A DNA stretch of 21,214 nucleotides from JAZSMS01 sp045536015 (lineage in GTDB: Bacteria; Bacillota; Clostridia; Christensenellales; QALW01). Shown piece by piece: positions 15,061 to 20,785 of the stretch. The stretch lies in contig JAZSMS010000051.1 of the NCBI GenBank assembly GCA_045536015.1, positions 1-21,214 of the forward strand, read 5' to 3'. Made by a program: the position numbers and the translations under genes. The stretch's first letter is position 1. Each line of letters begins with the position of its first letter. The notes beneath the pieces were generated by a model. That model searched no databases and was not told the DNA's origin. It saw only the letters and a program-made list of their open reading frames with translations.

Positions 15061-15472
15061 AAAAACCTCCGTTTTTCGAATCAAGATAATCCTGCAGAAT
15101 TATAGTTGCCGCAAGCTTATCAATATTTTGTTTTCTCTTTTTTCTTGAAATATCTGCCTCAAGCATAGCGTTTTCCGCCGCCGACGACGTTAAGCGCTCA
15201 TCAAAATATTCTATCTTATAACCATACTCTCTTAGCGCTTGGCATAAAACCTCGTTTTTGTCGGCTTGCTGATGGTGCGAACCGTCTAAATGCTTTGGAA
15301 GACCTGCAACGATAGTTTCAACACCGTTATTTTTGCATAATTGCATTATATGCTCACAGTCAACCTTTAAGTTTATGCGCTGATAGGTTTCTACCCCCGA
15401 AGCCATTATTCCACTTAAACTGATTGAAATACCTATGCGCTTATCTCCGATATCAAGTCCTAAATATCTCAC
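15053..15472 (-). CDS. ruvX: Holliday-junction resolvase-like YqgF/RuvX
   Basis: A 139-residue RNase H-fold protein. The first strand is RYLGLDIGDKRIGIS with catalytic D7, then IVAGLPKHLDG and YFDERLTSSAAEN, and a final aspartate-bearing helix (NIDKLAATIILQDYLD). YqgF proteins are linked to pre-16S rRNA 5' end processing and were first proposed as alternative junction resolvases. The start is GTG, forming a GTGA overlap with the ireB stop; GAAGG lies 6 bases ahead. Confidence 0.95.
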   Translation of the reverse strand: MRYLGLDIGDKRIGISISLSGIMASGVETYQRINLKVDCEHIMQLCKNNGVETIVAGLPKHLDGSHHQQADKNEVLCQALREYGYKIEYFDERLTSSAAENAMLEADISRKKRKQNIDKLAATIILQDYLDSKNGGFYE

Positions 15473-15723
15473 TTATTACCTTCGGTGTAACTGCGTACAA
15501 GCTCTTCTAAAATTTCGTCACGCTCTACTCTTCTAATAAGATTACGCGCATTATTATAGCCCGTAATATAAGTAGGGTCGCCCGAAAGAATATAACCAAC
15601 TATCTGGTTTACGGGGTCGTATCCCTTGTCGGCAAGAGCAGTATATACGGTTTCAAGAATCTCCTTTATCTGTACGTTGTATTCGGGACGCACAAATTTT
15701 GTAGTGTTCTTAATTTCATCCAT
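15469..15723 (-). CDS. ireB: IreB family regulatory phosphoprotein (UPF0297)
   Basis: An 84-residue protein with the strongly conserved blocks LADKGYDPVNQIVGYILSGDPTYIT and YNNARNLIRRVERDEILEELVR. In Enterococcus faecalis IreB is phosphorylated by the kinase IreK near its N-terminus and tunes cephalosporin resistance; threonines 7 and 8 here lie in the equivalent zone. GGAGG precedes the ATG. It is the first gene of ireB-ruvX-yrzB with a clear promoter just upstream. Confidence 0.96.
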   Translation of the reverse strand: MDEIKNTTKFVRPEYNVQIKEILETVYTALADKGYDPVNQIVGYILSGDPTYITGYNNARNLIRRVERDEILEELVRSYTEGNK

Positions 15724-15755
15724 TATAACCGCCTCCTATTTCTTTTGTTTAACTA

Positions 15756-15784
15756 ATTATAGTATAATTTCTAATTTTTTACAA
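15756..15784 (-). promoter_or_regulatory. Sigma-A promoter for ireB-ruvX-yrzB
   Basis: On the minus strand TTGTAA (15779-15784) and a perfect TATAAT (15756-15761) have 17-base spacing, 33 bases ahead of the ireB ATG. The operon thus has its own promoter at the point where alaS would be expected. Confidence 0.85.
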
Positions 15785-15792
15785 TACCATAT

Positions 15793-16818
15793 TTAAAAAT
15801 TTTTGCTTTTTTTCAAATTTTTTTCAGAAAAATAAGCATAAATTTCTTTTGCAATAATTTTAAGCGCAATATATACCGGCACCGAAAGCACCATTCCCCA
15901 AAGTCCAAATAATTCATTTCCTATCAAAACAGTCAGTAAAACTACAAGCGGATGCACCTTTACCGTCTTTCCAATAATCAGAGGATGCACAATTATATTA
16001 TCTATCTGCTGAATAACCACCATAAGTACTATTGCTAAAGTTACGCGTCCCATCCCTTGAGGAGAAGCGATTAAAACTGCAGGAATGCTGCCTACAATAG
16101 GGCCAATATACGGAATTATATTAAAAATTCCAACTATTATCCCTAAAACAAGCGGGTATTCAAACGAAAACGCAAGCAATAGCAGTGCCGAAATTGCGCT
16201 TATTGCAATAATTAACAGCACTTGACTAAAAACATAGTCACGCAGTTGCGAATTTATTTTTCTAAAAGTATAAATACTTTTTTGCTTTATGCAATGGGGT
16301 ATAAAATACAAAAAAATATTTGCTATCTTTTCTCTTTCTAATAAAAAATAAAAAGTGATTATCGGCGTAAGCAGCCACATAGTAACGGCAGAAAACGTTT
16401 TTCCAAAGTTAAATTCTGCCTTGGGAATAAAAAATGAAAAGATTTTTGTTTTTACGGTTGCCAAGTCAATACCTATTTTTTCTAAAAACGAAAACCTATC
16501 CAAAAACTCTTCCGCACCTAAAGCGTACTCGGGCAAAGAAAAAACAAACTGCGAAAGCTGATTGGTAAGCGAAGGAACAAGCAACATTATCATTGCCAAG
16601 ATAATTGCAACAATCAGAAAAAAAGCACAAATAATTGAAACCGCCCTTGCACAGCCTTTTTCAAAACGCACTACTAACGGCAGCATCAGATATGATAACA
16701 CTGCCGAAAAAATAATAACCGATAAAATTTTTCCAAAAAATACTGCACTTACCCCTACAAAAATAAGAGCTGCTACAGCAAAGAACACTGTTTGCTTTTT
16801 ATTATTTTCTTTTTCCAT
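15793..16818 (-). CDS. AI-2E family (PerM) membrane transporter
   Basis: A 341-residue polytopic protein with about eight hydrophobic helices, first pair at about 11-60. The C-terminal half has the family segments GIFNIIPYIGPIVGSIPAVL and IIGKTVKVHPLVVLLTVLIG. Family members include the AI-2 exporter TqsA, Na+/H+ antiporters and many of unknown substrate, so quorum sensing should not be inferred. The B. subtilis homologue in the same neighbourhood is YrrI. The ATG has no recognisable ribosome site; instead it lies at the foot of a hairpin starting in the upstream gene, 23 bases after that gene's stop. Confidence 0.92.
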   Translation of the reverse strand: MEKENNKKQTVFFAVAALIFVGVSAVFFGKILSVIIFSAVLSYLMLPLVVRFEKGCARAVSIICAFFLIVAIILAMIMLLVPSLTNQLSQFVFSLPEYALGAEEFLDRFSFLEKIGIDLATVKTKIFSFFIPKAEFNFGKTFSAVTMWLLTPIITFYFLLEREKIANIFLYFIPHCIKQKSIYTFRKINSQLRDYVFSQVLLIIAISAISALLLLAFSFEYPLVLGIIVGIFNIIPYIGPIVGSIPAVLIASPQGMGRVTLAIVLMVVIQQIDNIIVHPLIIGKTVKVHPLVVLLTVLIGNELFGLWGMVLSVPVYIALKIIAKEIYAYFSEKNLKKSKNF

Positions 16819-16849
16819 ATGTAAGGGCTTTTTGCCCTGTTTTACATAT
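16817..16849. repeat. Inverted repeat over the AI-2E gene start
   Basis: ATATGTAA (16817-16824) pairs with TTACATAT (16842-16849), and inside it GGGC pairs with GCCC around a five-T loop, with a three-base bulge. On the minus strand the hairpin begins in the last codons of the 48-residue gene, includes its stop, and ends in the AT of the AI-2E start codon. It could control coupling or translation start; it has no T tract and so is not a terminator. Confidence 0.6.
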
Positions 16850-16988
16850 TAAGCATCTGCGTTACTTTGCGTTTACCTATGCGATAAACTCTTCTTGCCA
16901 TTTTGTTATTCATAACAAGATATGCTCCTGCCGCCATAGAAACTGCCGCAACGCACGCAACCGTCATACTAGTTCCAAGTGCTTTCAT
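16842..16988 (-). CDS. 48-residue single-helix membrane protein
   Basis: This short gene encodes 48 residues: start MKALGTSMTVACVAAVSMAAG, then AYLVMNN and a basic tail KMARRVYRIGKRKVTQMLNM. One membrane helix (about 8-27) is followed by a positive cytosolic tail. Support comes from GGAGGGG ideally placed before the ATG and from a TAATG overlap with the PRC-barrel gene stop, showing coupled translation. It occupies the slot of the DUF3918/YrzR-type small proteins that neighbour PRC-barrel genes in Firmicutes, as I recall; the sequence match is not proven. Function unknown. Confidence 0.85.
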   Translation of the reverse strand: MKALGTSMTVACVAAVSMAAGAYLVMNNKMARRVYRIGKRKVTQMLNM

Positions 16989-17434
16989 TATTTCCCCTCC
17001 ATCTTTATAATACCTTTTTTTGATATAGAAACTTCATTTATATCAACGGTTTCTCTACCGAAGATAATATCGTCAAAAAAGCTCTTTTTTATACTTATTC
17101 TCTCCATATTTAATGTTTCGGGCTCAAAATAAATATCTCCTATCGAATTATCCGAAAACACTCCCGAAGAAAAAACGGGCATTTCGCCATATTCTTCTAC
17201 GTACTTTCCTTTAAAAAAGAGTTTTTTATTATCGACAACACAACCGTTTTTATCAATGTGAAGTATTCCCCCTCGCGTAACAAAAAATTCGTTTCTAATA
17301 AGTCCCGAGGTTGTAAGTCCTGAAAAACCCGTTATCTTTTTTTCGCGTGGACTTATATAAAAATCAGTTATTCTGCCAAGCTTTTTACCATCGCAATAAA
17401 CGTCTGTTCCAACAAATTCACTTAATTTTTCCAT
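16988..17434 (-). CDS. PRC-barrel domain protein (YrrD-like)
   Basis: A 148-residue soluble protein. The N-terminal half (GTDVYCDGKKLGRITDFYIS, KKITGFSGL) is a PRC-barrel strand pattern like those in RimM and photosynthetic reaction centre H subunits. The second half (SSGVFSDNSIGDIYFEPETLNMERISIKKS) looks like a second, weaker copy. B. subtilis YrrD in the same neighbourhood has a similar layout. Role unknown; PRC barrels bind proteins or RNA. AAGGGTG precedes the ATG. It leads a three-gene unit with the membrane microprotein and the AI-2E transporter. Confidence 0.85.
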   Translation of the reverse strand: MEKLSEFVGTDVYCDGKKLGRITDFYISPREKKITGFSGLTTSGLIRNEFFVTRGGILHIDKNGCVVDNKKLFFKGKYVEEYGEMPVFSSGVFSDNSIGDIYFEPETLNMERISIKKSFFDDIIFGRETVDINEVSISKKGIIKMEGK

Positions 17435-17496
17435 TTAAATCACCCTTTGCTGCAACAGTTATTATTTCCTTTTATTTATCTTTAATTCGATTAAAA

Positions 17497-17525
17497 TAAA
17501 AAACTGTCGGAAAATTCCGACAGTT
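17497..17525 (-). terminator. Rho-independent terminator of the IscS-like gene
   Basis: The perfect 10-base stem AACTGTCGGA (17502-17511) / TCCGACAGTT (17516-17525) is followed on the minus strand by six T, then ATTTT. It lies just after the desulfurase stop and separates it from the PRC-barrel unit. Confidence 0.92.
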
Positions 17526-17533
17526 AATTTTTG

Positions 17534-18643
17534 TTATTTTCTCATCCTATTTACTGCTTCAACTATTTTTTTGCCTATTATTTCTGCCTCGTCAACCGTA
17601 GTTAAATGCGAAATGCTTACTCTCAGTGCCTTTGCAGGATATCCATTTCTATCAGGCATAGCAAGCAAAACGTGCGAGTCGCTTACGCTTCCTGCTGAGC
17701 AAGCCGCACCGGTAGAGCAGGCAATTCCTTCTAAATCAAGCTTTACAAGCAAGCTATCAACGTTAATATCCAAAAAGCTAAAACTCATAATCGAATCAAT
17801 ACCTTTAAGCGAGTTAAGTTTTACCTTATCAAGCGATAAAACGTGCTTTTTAATAATTTTTGCAGCTTTATTTATTTGTTTATCATATTCTTCTTTATTA
17901 TTTAATTGCTTTTTAAGCGCCTCTGCCATACCGACTGCACCGGGCATATTTACTGTTCCTGCGCGCCTATCTTTTTCTTGTGCACCGCCAAGCAAAAAGC
18001 TTTTTATTTTTACGCTTTCGTCAACAAACAAAAAACCAATACCTTTAGGTCCAAAAAACTTGTGCGCCGATGCCGAAAGCATTTTAATTTTTTGCTCTTT
18101 TACGTTAAACGGAATTTTACACATTGCCTGGGTAGCATCAGTATGAAATGCAATTCCTTTTTTGTTTGCTAAACGAGCAATTTCATCTATCGGCTGAATA
18201 GCTCCCGTTTCGTTATTAACCGACATTACCGAAATTAAGCGCGTGTTTTCCTTTATTGCACTTTCTATCTGGCTTGGTAAAACTACGCCGTCTTTATCAG
18301 GCAAAACATAGGTAACCTCTACGCCCAATGTTTTTAAAAGTTCGGCAACATTAATTATTGCATGATGTTCAATAGCAGTCGTAATTAAATGGTCGCCTGT
18401 ATTCAGTGTACCAAACAGCGCCCAGTTATCTGCTTCAGTTCCACCCGAGGTAAAATAAATTTCACTTTTTTTGCAGCCAATAGCCGTAGCAATGTCTTTT
18501 CTTGCCTTTTCTAAAAGCTCCTTTGCCTCACGCCCAAACGCATGAACACTTGAGGTATTTCCAAAAAATTCATTGCAGTAATCTATTTTGTTTTTAACGT
18601 CAGCATCAAGCGGAGTTGTTGATGCATAATCAGCATATATCAT
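17534..18643 (-). CDS. Cysteine desulfurase, IscS/NifS type
   Basis: A 369-residue PLP enzyme of fold type I that takes sulfur from cysteine as a persulfide for Fe-S clusters or thiolated tRNA. It starts MIYADYASTTPLD. PLP-site residues are visible: SGGTEADNWA (66-75), H93/H94, D169 and Q172, and Schiff-base lysine K195 in SASAHKFFGPKG. The catalytic loop has C309 and C315 in ACSTGAACSAGS, the class I (IscS) pattern. GGAGG precedes the ATG. It has its own promoter and terminator, so it is monocistronic here; no iscU or mnmA is adjacent. The gene position beside a PRC-barrel gene matches the YrvO/IscS neighbourhood in Bacillus. Confidence 0.95.
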   Translation of the reverse strand: MIYADYASTTPLDADVKNKIDYCNEFFGNTSSVHAFGREAKELLEKARKDIATAIGCKKSEIYFTSGGTEADNWALFGTLNTGDHLITTAIEHHAIINVAELLKTLGVEVTYVLPDKDGVVLPSQIESAIKENTRLISVMSVNNETGAIQPIDEIARLANKKGIAFHTDATQAMCKIPFNVKEQKIKMLSASAHKFFGPKGIGFLFVDESVKIKSFLLGGAQEKDRRAGTVNMPGAVGMAEALKKQLNNKEEYDKQINKAAKIIKKHVLSLDKVKLNSLKGIDSIMSFSFLDINVDSLLVKLDLEGIACSTGAACSAGSVSDSHVLLAMPDRNGYPAKALRVSISHLTTVDEAEIIGKKIVEAVNRMRK

Positions 18644-18661
18644 AACTTTTCCTCCGTAATT

Positions 18662-18690
18662 ATGCTATCATAAAACCCGCTTAATGTCAA
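18662..18690 (-). promoter_or_regulatory. Sigma-A promoter for the IscS-like gene
   Basis: On the minus strand a perfect TTGACA (18685-18690) and TAGCAT (18662-18667) have 17-base spacing. The -35 starts right after the DUF3343 stop, so the desulfurase can be transcribed separately from it. Confidence 0.7.
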
Positions 18691-18951
18691 TTAATAAACA
18701 CTTTTTACATCGCGTCTAAAGCCATTTTCCATAACCTTATAAAAGCCGGAAAAATTCTCATAATAATATCGGTTAATAATTATTCTTGCACTTTCTATAT
18801 CTTTCTGATTTATTTTTACCGCAAGTCCGCATCCTAATGAAATTTCACGTGGGGTGCTTACAATTTCGTTATAAAGTCCGCTTTTTTTCATCATATCCGC
18901 AAACGAAAACACCTGACTGCGCGAGCGAAAAGAAGCAATTATATATTCCAC
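18691..18951 (-). CDS. DUF3343 family, putative Se/S carrier-like protein
   Basis: An 86-residue protein with the DUF3343 outline: a start EYIIASFRSRSQVFSFADMM, then the conserved TPREISLGCGLAVKI segment containing the only cysteine, C41. The Pfam name for the family is putative Se/S carrier-like, because members resemble the C-terminal part of certain SirA/YedF proteins and co-occur with selenium or sulfur genes. The start is GTG, 7 bases after GGAGG. It is divergent from a second cysteine desulfurase and upstream of the first one, which fits a role in taking sulfur or selenium from a desulfurase. That role is inference; no direct proof is in the sequence. Confidence 0.85.
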   Translation of the reverse strand: MEYIIASFRSRSQVFSFADMMKKSGLYNEIVSTPREISLGCGLAVKINQKDIESARIIINRYYYENFSGFYKVMENGFRRDVKSVY

Positions 18952-18963
18952 TTTGTGACCTCC

Positions 18964-18991
18964 TTGCTATTTGCTTAATATAATATATTAT
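18964..18991 (+). promoter_or_regulatory. Candidate promoter for the second desulfurase
   Basis: TTGCTA (18964-18969) and TATTAT (18986-18991) are spaced by 16 bases, 35 bases before the ATG at 19026. It lies in the short AT-rich divergent region shared with the DUF3343 gene, so the two may be co-regulated. Confidence 0.45.
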
Positions 18992-19025
18992 GTGCAGCAA
19001 ATAAAAGTGATTGGAGTCTTTTTTG

Positions 19026-20162
19026 ATGATTTACCTTGACAATGCTGCAACAACGCTTTACAAACCCGAAAGCGTATATCAAACAAGTGATAAAGCTTTG
19101 CGTCTTTTTTCTGCTAATCCCGGCAGAAGCGGTCACTCCCCGTCAATTAAGGCAGGCAAAAAACTTTATAACGCAAGAAAAACAATAGCACAGTTTTTTA
19201 ATTCTTCAGAAACACGGGTTATCTTTACTTTTGGTTGCACCGATTCGCTTAATATAGTTCTTCGCGGCATTTTAAAAAGCGGCGATCACGTTATTCATAC
19301 CGTTTACGATCACAATTCCGTTTTAAGACCGATTGAATTCCTAAAAACGCAAGGCGTAACTGCCTCGTTAATCTCCCCCGAGGCAGACGGAAAAATTTCT
19401 GTCAGCAAAATAAAATCATTCCTTAAAGATAACACAAAAGCAGTTGTAATTAACCATATTTCAAACGTAACGGGTGCAAAGCAGAATATCGGCGAAATTG
19501 GTGCTTTTTGTAAGAAAAACGGTATTCTTTTTGTCGTTGATGCGGCACAAAGTGCAGGGAACACAAAAATTGACATAAGAGATCAAAACATAGATTATCT
19601 CTGTTGTGCCTGTCACAAAGGTCTTTTAGGGCCGCAAGGCCTTGGACTTTTGTTGCTTGGTGATTCTTCCCCTTTGCCAACTCCCCTGCGCTTTGGCGGA
19701 ACAGGTACACGGTCGCTTGAGCTGATTCAACCAAGTGAGCCTCCCGAATATCTTGAAAGCGGAACACTTTCAGTGCATAACATTTTAGCCTGTGAGGCAG
19801 GAATAAATTTTATAAAGGATAAACTTGACGAAATTACAAAAAAGGAAATTTTGCTTATAAGCACACTTGCCGAAAACTTAAGGCGCTTGCCCGAAGTTGA
19901 AATTTATTCCCCTAAAAAAATTGAAAGCGGTGTTTTGGCATTTAACATAAAAAACACCGACTCGCAGTCCGTAAGCGAATTTTTAGATAAAAACTTTGGC
20001 ATTGCCTTGCGTGGCGGCTTTCATTGTGCTCCGCTTATACACAAATATCTTAAAACAGATTTATCTGGCGCTTTGCGCGCAAGCGTTAGCTATTTTAACA
20101 ATATTAGCGAAATTGACTTTTTAGTTTTTGCAATTAAAGAAACGATAAAAATCCACCGCTAA
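19026..20162 (+). CDS. Cysteine desulfurase-like protein, EF2568/SufS type
   Basis: A 378-residue class V aminotransferase-fold PLP enzyme starting MIYLDNAATT. The PLP lysine is K198 in CHKGLLGPQGLG, with D172 and Q175 (VDAAQSAG). The catalytic cysteine is C334 in RGGFHCAPL, the SufS-like class II motif. The GTRSLE, PEYLESGTLSV and HCAPLIHKYL segments fit the family named for Enterococcus EF2568, which occurs in selenium-dependent hydroxylase loci. An upstream in-frame TTG at 19011 is less likely than the ATG, which lies 9 bases after GGAG. Unusual: C193, C194 and C196 sit just before the PLP lysine. Sulfur or selenium mobilisation together with DUF3343 is the likely role. Confidence 0.88.
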   Translation: MIYLDNAATTLYKPESVYQTSDKALRLFSANPGRSGHSPSIKAGKKLYNARKTIAQFFNSSETRVIFTFGCTDSLNIVLRGILKSGDHVIHTVYDHNSVLRPIEFLKTQGVTASLISPEADGKISVSKIKSFLKDNTKAVVINHISNVTGAKQNIGEIGAFCKKNGILFVVDAAQSAGNTKIDIRDQNIDYLCCACHKGLLGPQGLGLLLLGDSSPLPTPLRFGGTGTRSLELIQPSEPPEYLESGTLSVHNILACEAGINFIKDKLDEITKKEILLISTLAENLRRLPEVEIYSPKKIESGVLAFNIKNTDSQSVSEFLDKNFGIALRGGFHCAPLIHKYLKTDLSGALRASVSYFNNISEIDFLVFAIKETIKIHR

Positions 20163-20174
20163 AGGTGGATTTTT
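20147..20174. terminator. Bidirectional terminator at the end of the second desulfurase
   Basis: AAAAATCCACC (20147-20157) pairs perfectly with GGTGGATTTTT (20164-20174) around a six-base loop. The gene's last sense codons form part of the stem and its stop lies in the loop. T runs occur on both strands, so it also ends the convergent small gene. Confidence 0.92.
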
Positions 20175-20175
20175 A

Positions 20176-20472
20176 CTACTTTTTTAATGATTTTAGCAAT
20201 AAATTTAATTTTGCCTTTTGCTCACTGTTTAACATTGGCGAAATTTGATTTGCTATCTCATTTATTTTATTATCGCTTAAGCTACCGTCTTTTTTACCTT
20301 TTTCAACAGTCTTTTTTATTTCTCCCAAAATTTCGTTTTCGCTTTTTCCCTCATAATTTTTTGCCATTGATTTTAATTTATCAAATTGCTGCTTTTGGCT
20401 TGCGTTTAAATTATTTTCGCTAACATTTTGGCTGTTTTTTTGTTGTTGAGCGTTTCGCAAAGAGCGTTTCAT
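20176..20472 (-). CDS. Unrecognised small helical charged protein
   Basis: A 98-residue protein that I do not recognise. It begins MKRSLRNAQQQKN with a Gln/Asn-rich, likely disordered segment up to about residue 25, followed by predicted helices (QQFDKLKSMAKNYEGKS, NEILGEIKKTVEKG) and ends KLNLLLKSLKK. It has no cysteine, no signal peptide and no membrane helix, and is strongly basic. GAGGTGAT, a near-complete match to the 16S tail complement, precedes the ATG, so it should be well translated. It is divergent from another small gene with a similar ribosome site, and convergent with the second desulfurase. A DNA-binding or spore role is possible but unsupported. Confidence 0.75.
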   Translation of the reverse strand: MKRSLRNAQQQKNSQNVSENNLNASQKQQFDKLKSMAKNYEGKSENEILGEIKKTVEKGKKDGSLSDNKINEIANQISPMLNSEQKAKLNLLLKSLKK

Positions 20473-20539
20473 TTTATCACCTCAAAATATATCTATGCTA
20501 AAAAACAAAAAAATTGCATATTATATAACGGTGATATAA

Positions 20540-20785
20540 ATGAATTTTTCAAATTTGTTAATTTTATACGCGCTTATGAATTCACAAGGCTTTAACTCGC
20601 TTAAAAACGCGGTAAATCAAGCAAGCAACTTTTCCAGCCAAATAAACCAGCTTACAAATATGCTTTCTGTTATGCCTGCACTTATGAATACAAATCAAGG
20701 CAACCAAGCTTGTGGCTGCCCTGATAACAAATACGTTGATACGTTAAAAGATTTTATAAATGAATTTTCAAAATGCAACGTCTAA
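20540..20785 (+). CDS. Unrecognised small protein with C-terminal cysteines
   Basis: An 81-residue protein that I do not recognise. The N-terminal half (MNFSNLLILYALMNSQGFNS) is amphipathic and hydrophobic, followed by an Asn/Gln-rich middle (LKNAVNQASNFSSQINQLTN) and a CxC (ACGCPDNKY) plus a third cysteine near the end. There is no clear signal peptide. GGTGAT lies upstream of the ATG. Its 3' end overlaps the convergent ABC ATPase gene by 18 bases. It is divergent from the 98-residue gene across 67 bases. The Asn/Gln-rich content and size fit a spore or coat protein, but this is only a guess. Confidence 0.7.
   Translation: MNFSNLLILYALMNSQGFNSLKNAVNQASNFSSQINQLTNMLSVMPALMNTNQGNQACGCPDNKYVDTLKDFINEFSKCNV

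Noticed and set aside
15793..16818. Quorum-sensing exporter reading of the AI-2E family name
   Set aside because: The family is functionally diverse and the locus has no luxS or other signalling gene, so the name gives no evidence for autoinducer transport.
17571..18146. Plus-strand open frame of 191 residues opposite the IscS-like gene
   Set aside because: It is antisense to strongly conserved PLP-enzyme codons, has no ribosome site, and its composition is that of a shadow frame.
18952..19025. A riboswitch in the divergent DUF3343/desulfurase spacer
   Set aside because: The 74-base spacer is mostly AT-rich promoter and ribosome sites on both strands, too short and unstructured for a known riboswitch.
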